In this document: positions 1 to 6,204 of the stretch, piece by piece
Position numbering within the stretch: the first letter of the stretch is position 1
How the letters are laid out: each line of letters begins with the position of its first letter
Assembly: GCA_027488055.1 (NCBI GenBank)
Contig: JAIYCK010000172.1
Span: forward strand, 1-12,509
Direction: 5' to 3'
DNA: 12,509 nucleotides
From: Flavobacteriales bacterium
GTDB lineage: Bacteria > Bacteroidota > Bacteroidia > Flavobacteriales_D > Sanyastnellaceae
Notes under the pieces: generated by a model
What the model was told of the DNA's origin: nothing
The model's database searches: none
The model's input: only the letters and a program-made list of their open reading frames with translations
Translations under genes and position numbers: made by a program

Positions 1-672
1 CATGTGAGCACCGATGAGGTTTTTGGATCCTTGGGTGCCGAAGGTCAATTTTCGGAAACCACTGCCTATGACCCACGCAGCCCCTATAGTGCTAGCAAGG
101 CGGCAAGTGATCACCTCGTGCGCGCATACGAACACACCTATCATCTGCCTTGTGTGATTTCCAATTGCAGCAACAACTATGGCTCGCATCAATTTCCAGA
201 GAAACTCATTCCTCTGATCATTCACAATATCAAGCATCAAAAGCAACTTCCTGTATACGGCAAAGGGGAAAATGTCCGCGATTGGCTGTGGGTCGAAGAT
301 CATGCGCGTGCCATCGATGTCATCTTTCACAAGGGGCAAATCGGGGAAACCTATTGCATCGGCGGAAACAACGAATGGAAGAATATCGAAGTGGTAAAAT
401 TGCTGTGCAAGTTGATGGATCAAAAATTGGGACGAAACGAAGGTCAAAGTGAAGAGTTGATCACCTACGTCACCGATCGCCCTGGGCACGATGCCCGTTA
501 TGCCATCGATGCGTCCAAACTCAAGCGCGAGCTTGGTTGGGAACCCACACAGCCCTTCGAACATTTATTGAGCGCGACGATCGACTGGTATTTGGCCAAC
601 GAAAAATGGTTGGACGAGGTCACAAGTGGCGATTATCGAAAGTACTACGATCTGCAGTATACCCAGCGGTGA
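1..672 (+). CDS. rfbB: dTDP-glucose 4,6-dehydratase, C-terminal part (5' end outside window)
   Basis: This is the 3' portion of a short-chain dehydrogenase/reductase that converts dTDP-glucose to dTDP-4-keto-6-deoxyglucose, the second step of dTDP-L-rhamnose and related deoxysugar synthesis in the cytoplasm. The frame is open from base 1 and reads HVSTDEVFGSL, the RfbB active-site segment. The GTG at base 4 is therefore an internal valine, not a start. T4, D5 and E6 form the TDE motif, and Y29 with K33 form the YxxxK pair. Later family-typical blocks are NCSNNYG, VRDWLWVEDHARA, the DRPGHDARYAID stretch and LGWEP. About 223 residues are visible against a family length near 350, so roughly 130 N-terminal residues (the NAD-binding Rossmann part) lie to the left. 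The stop is TGA at 670-672. Identity is very secure. A pathway role in O-antigen, capsule or exopolysaccharide synthesis is inferred from the family. Confidence 0.96.
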   Translation, partial: HVSTDEVFGSLGAEGQFSETTAYDPRSPYSASKAASDHLVRAYEHTYHLPCVISNCSNNYGSHQFPEKLIPLIIHNIKHQKQLPVYGKGENVRDWLWVEDHARAIDVIFHKGQIGETYCIGGNNEWKNIEVVKLLCKLMDQKLGRNEGQSEELITYVTDRPGHDARYAIDASKLKRELGWEPTQPFEHLLSATIDWYLANEKWLDEVTSGDYRKYYDLQYTQR

Positions 673-679
673 GTGATCT

Positions 680-697
680 AGAAAGCCATTGCTTTCT
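680..697 (+). terminator. short hairpin just after rfbB, possible weak terminator
   Basis: AGAAAGC and GCTTTCT form a perfect 7-bp stem around a CATT loop, starting 8 nt after the rfbB stop, followed only by TT then G. It is AT-rich with a poor U-tract. It may be a weak terminator or a 3'-end protecting hairpin. The better terminator candidate lies at 728-771. Confidence 0.3.
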
Positions 698-727
698 TTG
701 CATGGGTTTATTGTCATGGAATTAGGC

Positions 728-771
728 CAGCTTGACTGGATTTTTTGGTGCTGAGTTCCAGCTGTTTTTTT
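728..771 (+). terminator. candidate Rho-independent terminator of the rfbB transcript
   Basis: CAGCT (728-732) pairs with AGCTG (760-764). One mismatch further in, GA (734-735) pairs with TC (757-758). Seven uninterrupted T residues (765-771) follow the stem directly. An alternative pairing is CTGGA (736-740) with TCCAG (757-761). The T-run and its position between rfbB and the next plus-strand gene favour termination, but the loop is large (about 21 nt) and the stem modest. Confidence 0.45.
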
Positions 772-836
772 AAATGGAAGGACCTCGAGAACAGACGGCA
801 GCATTCACATGTCGCTTAGACTTATTTTGTGCTTTC

Positions 837-872
837 TTTTGTAGCAACACGCTTGGTTCGGTTGTAATTTAG
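837..872 (+). promoter_or_regulatory. weak candidate Bacteroidota-type promoter for the PHP phosphatase gene
   Basis: A TTTTG ends at 841. After a 23-nt spacer comes TAATTTAG (865-872), one mismatch from the TAnnTTTG -7 consensus. It lies only 7 nt before the ATG at 880. Both the long spacer and the mismatch make this tentative. Confidence 0.25.
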
Positions 873-879
873 CCCACTC

Positions 880-1644
880 ATGTTCAACTGGTTCAAACGC
901 AAAAATGCAGATCAAAATGATCGCAACATGTCTCCGGTTCATTTGGAGGCAGTGGGCGTAGACATGCACAGCCATTTGCTTCCCGGTATCGATGATGGCG
1001 CGGAGCACATGGAACATTCCATTGAGTTGATCTTACATCTCAAGGAACTCGGGTATCACACGGCCATAACCACACCACATATCTTTTGGGATATGTATCG
1101 CAATACGACGCACATCATTCGCGAGCAATTGGCAGCCGTGCGCCAAGAACTACAAAACCGACAGATTGATTTTGATCTCCATGCAGCCGCAGAATATTAC
1201 TGCGACGAACATTTCGAAAATTTGATTGAGAAGGATGACTTGCTCTGGTTTGGTCAAAAAAATGTGCTTTTTGAAATTAGCTTCGCTGCAGAAAGTGCCA
1301 ATATGGGCAGGGCTATTTTCAATATGCAATTGGCAGGTTACAAACCCATTTTAGCACATCCCGAACGTTATGAATATTGGCATGGCAGCCTCTCGAACTA
1401 CGAGAAAATGCTCGATAAAGACGTCGCGCTGCAACTCAATATCACCAGCCTCACGGGACAGTACGGTCCCAATGTCAAACGCATTTCAGAACGACTGATT
1501 GACGCCGGAATGATCTCTTATCTGGGCACCGATTGTCATCACATGGGACATATTCAATTGGTGAATGCAGCACGCACGAATGCATCATTGCGCAAGCTGC
1601 TGGAGTCAGGCCGATTGCGGAATTCAGACTTGATCACTACATGA
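880..1644 (+). CDS. PHP-domain tyrosine-protein phosphatase, CpsB/YwqE (CapC) family
   Basis: This 254-residue cytoplasmic protein has the metal-dependent PHP phosphatase fold of the CpsB/CapC/YwqE group, which in other bacteria removes phosphate from Wzc-type tyrosine kinases controlling capsule or exopolysaccharide assembly. Expected metal ligands are visible in order: H30 and H32 in the DMHSHLLPGIDDGA block, H67 in TTPHI, E105 in AAAEYY, H160 in AHPERY, and D218 and H220 in GTDCHH. Length is normal for the family, with no signal peptide or membrane segment. The ATG at 880 is the first sensible start. The first 20 residues are hydrophilic (FNWFKRK) and precede the conserved core. The gene stands alone behind a likely terminator and close to a deoxysugar gene, consistent with polysaccharide control. 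No Wzc-like kinase is in the window, so its substrate is unknown. Confidence 0.93.
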   Translation: MFNWFKRKNADQNDRNMSPVHLEAVGVDMHSHLLPGIDDGAEHMEHSIELILHLKELGYHTAITTPHIFWDMYRNTTHIIREQLAAVRQELQNRQIDFDLHAAAEYYCDEHFENLIEKDDLLWFGQKNVLFEISFAAESANMGRAIFNMQLAGYKPILAHPERYEYWHGSLSNYEKMLDKDVALQLNITSLTGQYGPNVKRISERLIDAGMISYLGTDCHHMGHIQLVNAARTNASLRKLLESGRLRNSDLITT

Positions 1645-1671
1645 TCTTTTAAGGCCAAAAAGAAGTGGAGA

Positions 1672-1998
1672 TTAGCTCCCTACCTCAGCCAATTGCACAG
1701 TGAGACCATCTAAATCCGGGGTGATGGGTATCTGACAACCAAGACGTGAATTGCTCTTGACAAAAAACGCTTGATCCAACATCGCTTCTTCGTCGTCGTT
1801 GCGCTCCAAAATGGAATGATCGGATACAATGTACATGTGACAACTCGCACACATAGCCATGCCACCGCATGTACCTTCTACGGGCAGTTCATAGCTTTTA
1901 CAAAGCTCCATCATGTTCATGTTCATGTCCGTAGGTGCCTCCAAAGAATGGGAGGTCCCTTCACGATCAATGACCGTTATATTAATTGTTTGCTCCAT
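1672..1998 (-). CDS. 2Fe-2S ferredoxin, adrenodoxin/ISC type
   Basis: This 108-residue soluble electron carrier binds one 2Fe-2S cluster. The ligand pattern is C44-x5-C50-x2-C53 then C88 (GTCGGMAMCASC and RLGCQ), the adrenodoxin/Isc-Fdx spacing rather than the plant-type spacing. An extra Cys33 is unlikely to be a ligand. The start ATG (1996-1998) lies 6 nt behind the stop of the upstream reductase gene, and the sequence between is purine-rich (AAAAAAGA), so the two are almost surely cotranscribed and the reductase is its natural electron donor. The electron acceptor cannot be read from the sequence; Fe-S assembly, a monooxygenase or a biosynthetic oxidase are all possible. The gene is convergent with the PHP phosphatase gene, with 27 bp between stops. 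Confidence 0.94.
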   Translation of the reverse strand: MEQTINITVIDREGTSHSLEAPTDMNMNMMELCKSYELPVEGTCGGMAMCASCHMYIVSDHSILERNDDEEAMLDQAFFVKSNSRLGCQIPITPDLDGLTVQLAEVGS

Positions 1999-2004
1999 TC
2001 TTTT

Positions 2005-3012
2005 TTAGAATCCATTTACACCGTTCACCGTGGTGTATTTGAGTACGTAATTCTTATCGGGATAAATGCGCTTGAATGCACTTTGAACCATCAATGTGGC
2101 CTCGTGAAAACCGCAAAGGATCAATTTCAGCTTGCCGGGGTAGGTATTGATGTCACCAATAGCGTAGATGCCATCCACGTTGGTGCTGTAGTCAAATGTA
2201 TTGACCTCAATGCTGTTTTTTTCAATGTTCAAACCCCAGTCTGCCAACGGTCCCAATTTGGGAGACAGTCCAAAAAGAGGCAACCAATGATCAGTTTCCA
2301 AAGTGGAATGACTATTGTCTGCATGCTGTAAGGTGATCTCAGTCAAATGGTCGCCGCCATTTACGCCCACTACTTCGGCGTCTGTAAATAGCTTGATTTT
2401 GCCAGAGGCCGCCATGTCCAACACTTTTTGAACGCTATCTGGATGCCCTCTGAAACTTTTGCTGCGGTGCACTAAACTTACCTCGGAGGCAACTCCATTG
2501 GCCAAAAAATTGGTCCAGTCTAAGGCGCTATCACCACCGCCGCTGATGATCACTTTTTTGCCTTTGTAGAAATTGGGATCGCGAACGATGTACTCAATGC
2601 CCTTGTCTTCGAAATCAACAATATTGGAAATGGGTGGCTTCCGCGGCTCAAAACAGCCTAATCCACCTGCAATAGCAATCACTGGCGCCTTATGCACGGT
2701 GCCTCTCGAAGTGGTCAATAGAAAATGTCCATCTTCGCCACGCTCGAGTTTTTCGGCACGCTCGCCCAAAGTGAAGCCAGGCTTAAATGGTGCGGCTTGC
2801 TTCATCAAATGATCGATGAGATCGCCTGCAAGCACCTCAGGAAAACCTGGGATGTCATAAATCGGTTTCTTAGGATAAATCTCGGTCAATTGTCCGCCGG
2901 TTTGAGGCAAAGCATCTACCAAATGGCAGCGTAATTTCAAGAGGCCCGCTTCGAATACGGTGAAAAGGCCACACGGACCAGCGCCGATAATAAGGATGTC
3001 TGTTTCGATCAT
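2005..3012 (-). CDS. ferredoxin-NADP(+) reductase, thioredoxin-reductase-like type
   Basis: This 335-residue FAD-dependent pyridine-nucleotide oxidoreductase moves electrons between NADPH and a ferredoxin. The N-terminal FAD motif is GAGPCG (residues 10-15, the G10/G12/G15 dinucleotide fold). TGGQLTEIYPKKPIYDIPGFP (38-58) is typical of the TrxR-like FNR family. The NADPH-binding motif GGGDSALDW starts at residue 158. The C-terminal FAD block includes YAIGDINTYPGKLKL. The CxxC redox pair that thioredoxin reductase carries in the NADPH domain is absent: the matching stretch reads YIVRDPNFYKGKK. This favours FNR over thioredoxin reductase. The start ATG at 3010-3012 is preceded by an excellent promoter, and a ferredoxin gene follows after 6 bp, giving a complete NADPH-FNR-ferredoxin module. 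Length is normal for the family. Confidence 0.93.
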   Translation of the reverse strand: MIETDILIIGAGPCGLFTVFEAGLLKLRCHLVDALPQTGGQLTEIYPKKPIYDIPGFPEVLAGDLIDHLMKQAAPFKPGFTLGERAEKLERGEDGHFLLTTSRGTVHKAPVIAIAGGLGCFEPRKPPISNIVDFEDKGIEYIVRDPNFYKGKKVIISGGGDSALDWTNFLANGVASEVSLVHRSKSFRGHPDSVQKVLDMAASGKIKLFTDAEVVGVNGGDHLTEITLQHADNSHSTLETDHWLPLFGLSPKLGPLADWGLNIEKNSIEVNTFDYSTNVDGIYAIGDINTYPGKLKLILCGFHEATLMVQSAFKRIYPDKNYVLKYTTVNGVNGF

Positions 3013-3047
3013 ATTTTATAGGTTGTCCCTTGCAGGGAAAAACGGTG

Positions 3048-3076
3048 CAAATTTAGGTACTTCGTTGGCTTTCAAA
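3048..3076 (-). promoter_or_regulatory. Bacteroidota-type promoter of the FNR-ferredoxin operon
   Basis: Reading the minus strand, TTTG (3076-3073) is followed by 17 nt and then TAAATTTG (3055-3048). Both elements are exact matches to the phylum's -33 TTTG and -7 TAnnTTTG consensus. The expected start of transcription near 3043 leaves a leader of about 30 nt containing a 5-bp hairpin (3026-3038) ahead of the ATG at 3012. Confidence 0.72.
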
Positions 3077-3086
3077 TTCAATATTG

Positions 3087-3260
3087 CTAATTTATATCAC
3101 CAAGCCCTCTCTCAGAGTCGTCATGCAAGTCCTGTAGGATTTGTATTGCCTGCCTGCACTCTTGATTTTTCAAACTGCCGATTAAGGAAACAACCTTCTT
3201 TGTCAGATGTTCGCCCGCGATGCGCTTGAGTGATATTGTGTTCGGTTTGCCTTCTTTCAT
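3087..3260 (-). CDS. doubtful small ORF, 57 residues, no recognised family
   Basis: From an ATG at 3258-3260 the frame encodes 57 residues beginning MKEGKPNTISLKRIAG and ending DSERGLGDIN, rich in charged residues and with a plausible amphipathic helix in the middle. An AGGA sits 8 nt upstream of the ATG, at ribosome-binding distance. It lies in an otherwise unexplained gap and points the same way as the reductase gene, whose promoter begins 11 bp beyond its stop. No good promoter is seen upstream, no domain is recognisable and there is no signal peptide. It may be a real small protein, a decayed gene or chance. Confidence 0.25.
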   Translation of the reverse strand: MKEGKPNTISLKRIAGEHLTKKVVSLIGSLKNQECRQAIQILQDLHDDSERGLGDIN

Positions 3261-3319
3261 AGCTGGGATCCTATTGCGCAGAATCGGCAAAGGGCCAAGC
3301 GATTTTATGGCGGGATGCG

Positions 3320-3348
3320 TTGGGTATTGCTGGATCTTATTATATTCG
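3320..3348 (+). promoter_or_regulatory. candidate promoter of the secreted esterase gene, very close to ATG
   Basis: TTG (3320-3322), an 18-nt spacer, then TATATTCG (3341-3348), one mismatch from TAnnTTTG. Only TTTT separates the -7 box from the ATG at 3353, so transcription would start at or near the ATG. The longer reading frame starting at the TTG of 3320 would begin inside the -33 element, which argues for the 3353 start. Confidence 0.42.
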
Positions 3349-3352
3349 TTTT

Positions 3353-4603
3353 ATGAAAAATTTGCTTTTGCTTGCTTCGGCTGTTGTGGGTATGTCATAC
3401 ATGACCTTTGGACAATGTGAGGATGGACGATACCGCGACATCATTTTTACCAATGTCGATATCATCAGCGATGTGGAATATGGTGCCAATGTATCGCACG
3501 ATGGTGTCAATACGCCTTTGTTGCTAGACGTTTTCAGTCCTGCCAACGATGTCGAAGTGTTACGACCTTTAGTGGTGCTTGCTCATGGAGGTTTTTTTGT
3601 TGCTGGCAGCAAAGAAGGCACAGATGTGGTTCCAACCTGCGTGGATTTGGCCAAAATGGGGTATGTGACTGCGTCCATCAACTATCGTTTGGGTTTTCCC
3701 TCCACGCTGAATCTCGCTGGCCCGATGACGGAAGCCGTGATGCGCGGTGTGCAAGATATGAAGGCCGCAGTCCGTTATTTTCGGAGCACAGTAGAGGAGC
3801 AGGGGAATCCATACGGTATTGATCCCAATCAGGTTTACATCGGTGGTTTCAGCGCTGGCGGATTCATTTCATTGCACTACGCCTATTTACAAGACGATGA
3901 AATTCCATCCATGGTCAACCAAAACGCCAATGGCCTGGCAGGTGGAGTAGAGGGCCAAAGCGGACATGCCGATTATTCCAGCGCTGTCAATGCCATCATC
4001 AACGTCGCAGGTGCGATTGGTGATACCACGTGGATCGATGCGGGTGAATTGCCTGCTTTATTGGCTCACGGCACGGCCGATTCCGTAGTTCCTTTCGACA
4101 GCGATATGCTCACTATTCAGGGCTTTTTACCGGTTTCTGAGGTTGACGGCAGCAACAGCATCGATCAGAAATTGTCGGAGTTGGAAATCGAGCATTGCTT
4201 CGAGATTTATGAATTACAAGGTCATGTGCCCAGCGTCACCAATCAAGCATATTATGACACTACACTTAGTATGATCTCCAATTTTCTGTCTCATTTTGTG
4301 TGTCCCAATGTGCCACTGGATTGTGAATATCGGACGATATCAGTCGGTTCAGACGAGATCGAGGCTTCTGCCAAAACAATGGTATTCCCTATTCCTGCCG
4401 ACCAATGGCTTTGGTGGAAGTCGGATGAAGCGGTGGAGCATTTTGAGCTGTACAATGCCTTAGGAGCGCGTGTGGATGGTGGTAAGATGAGCGGAGGCAC
4501 GAAGTGCAATACGTCGGAATTATCCAATGGAATCTACGTGTTACGCTTGTATGTGGGGTCACAATGCATCGATAAGAAGGTTCTTATTCAACATCAATAC
4601 TAG
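3353..4603 (+). CDS. secreted alpha/beta-hydrolase (carboxylesterase-like) with T9SS C-terminal sorting domain
   Basis: This 416-residue precursor starts with a signal peptide (MKNLLLLASAVVGMSYMTFG, cleavage probably near residue 20-22). The alpha/beta-hydrolase core has an HGG oxyanion-hole motif (H78-G79-G80), a nucleophile elbow GFSAGG with Ser167, Asp243 in HGTADSVVP and His291 in LQGHVPS, so the triad is complete. Residues 341-416 form a separate C-terminal module with the pattern of T9SS type A sorting domains: VFPIPADQ at the start, FELYNALGARV in the middle, then TSELSNGIYVLRL and a final KKVLIQHQ. The start at 3353 is chosen because the signal peptide begins there; upstream in-frame codons give an implausible leader. 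It likely acts on esters of sugars or small molecules outside the cell or on its surface. Substrate is unknown. It lies alone on the plus strand amid minus-strand genes. Confidence 0.86.
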   Translation: MKNLLLLASAVVGMSYMTFGQCEDGRYRDIIFTNVDIISDVEYGANVSHDGVNTPLLLDVFSPANDVEVLRPLVVLAHGGFFVAGSKEGTDVVPTCVDLAKMGYVTASINYRLGFPSTLNLAGPMTEAVMRGVQDMKAAVRYFRSTVEEQGNPYGIDPNQVYIGGFSAGGFISLHYAYLQDDEIPSMVNQNANGLAGGVEGQSGHADYSSAVNAIINVAGAIGDTTWIDAGELPALLAHGTADSVVPFDSDMLTIQGFLPVSEVDGSNSIDQKLSELEIEHCFEIYELQGHVPSVTNQAYYDTTLSMISNFLSHFVCPNVPLDCEYRTISVGSDEIEASAKTMVFPIPADQWLWWKSDEAVEHFELYNALGARVDGGKMSGGTKCNTSELSNGIYVLRLYVGSQCIDKKVLIQHQY

Positions 4604-4654
4604 AACAAAAGTAAGAGGAGGAACTGACTCGTCAGCGCTTTAAAAAGACCTCGA

Positions 4655-4906
4655 TCAAATCATCGTGGTGGCGCGAAGAGCTTCCACATTTTTGATCTCA
4701 GGGACTGCTGTTTTGATCGCATGTTCCACACCGGCTTTCATCGTCATGTGACTCATGTTGCAGCTGCTGCAAGCGCCGTGTAATTCTACCACAGCTGTCA
4801 TGTCATCGGTTATCTCGATCAAACTGATATCACCGCCATCGGCTTCCAAGTAGGGCCGAATCGTATCGAGCGATGCGTTGACTTTTTGAAATAACTCTGG
4901 CTTCAT
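4655..4906 (-). CDS. NifU C-terminal-domain (Nfu) iron-sulfur carrier
   Basis: This 83-residue stand-alone Nfu domain binds a transient Fe-S cluster at C46-x2-C49 (GACSSCNMS) and delivers it to target proteins. IRPYLEADGGDISL (residues 16-29) is the family's N-terminal signature, and the region after the cysteines (MTMKAGVEHAIK) forms the usual helix. Length is that of a bare C-terminal NifU domain, without IscU-like or degenerate scaffold domains. It lies 127 bp downstream of an Mrp-type Fe-S ATPase on the same strand but has its own near-perfect promoter at 4911-4940. The ATG (4904-4906) is 4 nt past the -7 box, so the mRNA may be leaderless. The stop is TGA at 4655-4657, and the gene is convergent with the esterase gene. 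Confidence 0.94.
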   Translation of the reverse strand: MKPELFQKVNASLDTIRPYLEADGGDISLIEITDDMTAVVELHGACSSCNMSHMTMKAGVEHAIKTAVPEIKNVEALRATTMI

Positions 4907-4910
4907 AGGG

Positions 4911-4940
4911 CAAATATAATGCGGCCATCAGCACTTCCAA
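4911..4940 (-). promoter_or_regulatory. Bacteroidota-type promoter abutting the nfu start codon
   Basis: On the minus strand TTG (4940-4938), a 19-nt spacer and TATATTTG (4918-4911) match the -33/-7 consensus. Only CCCT lies between the -7 box and the ATG, so the expected transcription start is at or within a few bases of the start codon. No Shine-Dalgarno-like sequence fits in the gap. Confidence 0.62.
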
Positions 4941-5033
4941 TGTGATAAGAAGCGATACTTTCAGGTGACACATGTTGAACGTGGAGCGCGAAGGGTGCAG
5001 CTGTGCTTGCTTTCGCTGTGGTGCAAGGAAATC

Positions 5034-6128
5034 TTACGCCTCCGTCGTGGCCTTCTTCTTGCGAAATGGAAGCATACGCATCTCTTTTTCGACTTGTGCG
5101 ACGATGGAATCGATGTGGGATTGTGCCTCTGTTCCTTCTTGTAAAATGGCTGGTCGGCCGGCATCGCCTGCCTCTCGAATGCTCTGTACCAAGGGCAACG
5201 CCCCGAGATATGGAATGCCTTGATCTTCACTCAAGTTTTTGACTCCGTCTTTCCCAAAAATGTAATATTTGTTTTCGGGTAGTTCAGCGGGTGTAAACCA
5301 TGCCATGTTTTCAATCAAACCGAGTATTGGAATGTCGATGCCCGCCAATCCAAACATGGCAATGCCTTTGCGCGCATCTGCCAACGCTACTTCTTGGGGC
5401 GTACTCACCACAATGGCTGCACTAATAGGCACCAGTTGTACCATGCTCAAATGGATGTCACCTGTGCCAGGTGGTAGGTCGATGATGAGGTAATCCAACG
5501 GTCCCCATTCTGCATCATTCACCATCTGACTCAATGCCTTATTGGCCATCGCGCCCCGCCAAACAATGGCCTGGTTGATGTCTGCAAAAAAACCAATACT
5601 CAATACTTTCACGCCATATTGAAGCACCGGCTCCAATAAGTTTTTTCCATCTTTTTCAATGACTTTGGGACGCTCATGCACAATATCGAACATCGTGGGA
5701 GCTGAAGGTCCATAAATATCTGCATCCAATAACCCGACGCTATGACCTGCCCGCGCCAAGCCGACCGCGAGATTGGCGCTGACGGTGCTTTTGCCAACAC
5801 CTCCTTTGCCACTGGCTACGGCAATGATATGTTTTACCCCAGGCAAAACCTTGCGCAATTCACCACTGCGCTCATCCCCAGCAATCGGTACCACATCCAC
5901 AATCACTTTCCATTCATTACCTAAAGTGCGATGGATGGCAAACTCACAGGCCTCACGCATGCGCATCTTACTGTGCATGGCTGGATTGCTCACCTTCACT
6001 TGCAGGTCAATGGTTTGATCCTGCACGTCGTTGATCTTCACCAAGCCCAAGGTTACAATGTCCTTTTTTAGATCGGGCTCCATGACATTTTGCAATGCTT
6101 CAAAAATGGATTGTCTGCTGATACTCAT
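5034..6128 (-). CDS. mrp: Mrp/NBP35-family Fe-S carrier P-loop ATPase (ApbC type)
   Basis: This 364-residue cytosolic ATPase belongs to the ParA/MinD-like Mrp family that carries Fe-S clusters to apo-proteins. Residues 5-80 form the MIP18/DUF59 domain. The deviant Walker A motif is GKGGVGKST (107-115), DADIYGPS (135-142) is the switch region and DLPPGTGD (217-224) is the Walker B region. The segment after IENMAW has no CxxC pair (it reads FTPAELPENKYYIFGKDG), as I recall is usual for Mrp proteins of this phylum. The ATG at 6126-6128 is chosen because MSISRQSIFEAL begins the DUF59 helix and a -7 box lies just upstream at 6152-6159. A longer frame from 6176 would start upstream of that box and adds an atypical His- and Pro-rich leader. 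The nfu gene follows on the same strand, fitting a shared role in Fe-S maturation. Confidence 0.93.
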   Translation of the reverse strand: MSISRQSIFEALQNVMEPDLKKDIVTLGLVKINDVQDQTIDLQVKVSNPAMHSKMRMREACEFAIHRTLGNEWKVIVDVVPIAGDERSGELRKVLPGVKHIIAVASGKGGVGKSTVSANLAVGLARAGHSVGLLDADIYGPSAPTMFDIVHERPKVIEKDGKNLLEPVLQYGVKVLSIGFFADINQAIVWRGAMANKALSQMVNDAEWGPLDYLIIDLPPGTGDIHLSMVQLVPISAAIVVSTPQEVALADARKGIAMFGLAGIDIPILGLIENMAWFTPAELPENKYYIFGKDGVKNLSEDQGIPYLGALPLVQSIREAGDAGRPAILQEGTEAQSHIDSIVAQVEKEMRMLPFRKKKATTEA

Positions 6129-6151
6129 AATGTGATTGAAATCGGGATGCA

Positions 6152-6159
6152 CAAAGGTA
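6152..6159 (-). promoter_or_regulatory. -7 element of a possible mrp promoter
   Basis: The minus strand reads TACCTTTG, an exact TAnnTTTG match, 23 nt upstream of the mrp ATG at 6128. The nearest upstream TTG is only 14 nt away, shorter than the usual 17-23, so the -33 part is weak. Confidence 0.4.
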
Positions 6160-6204
6160 TGCGGCCACGATGGCAAGTTTTGAATTGATTATCTTTTTTT
6201 TAAA

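Larger units (their letters stand above)
3013..3352. other. 340-bp intergenic region between divergent reductase and esterase genes
   Basis: The region holds the minus-strand promoter of the reductase gene (3048-3076), a small hairpin in that gene's leader (TCCCT 3026-3030, loop TGC, AGGGA 3034-3038), a doubtful 57-codon minus-strand ORF (3087-3260), and the putative plus-strand esterase promoter (3320-3348). No RNA gene or repeat was recognised in the remainder. Confidence 0.6.

Noticed and set aside
1912..1930. Short tandem repeat (catgtt) within the ferredoxin gene, as a phase-variable tract
   Set aside because: It encodes DMNMNMME, which fits a Met-Asn stretch I recall in ferredoxins of this phylum; the copy number is too low for slippage and the unit keeps the frame.
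1771..2331. 186-codon plus-strand open frame across the ferredoxin and reductase genes
   Set aside because: It is antisense to two well-identified genes, spans their junction and has no recognisable domain; its openness reflects codon bias of the real genes.
3569..3754. Possible antisense small gene in the esterase gene
   Set aside because: Lies wholly within a coding sequence with a clear triad and shows no domain or promoter.
4623..4636. CTGAC/GTCAG hairpin between the convergent esterase and nfu genes, as a terminator
   Set aside because: The stem is only 4-5 bp with a tiny loop and lacks a T-run on either strand.
6129..6176. N-terminal extension of Mrp by 16 residues
   Set aside because: It would start upstream of the -7 box at 6152-6159, and the added residues are unlike the family, whose DUF59 helix begins at the 6128 ATG.
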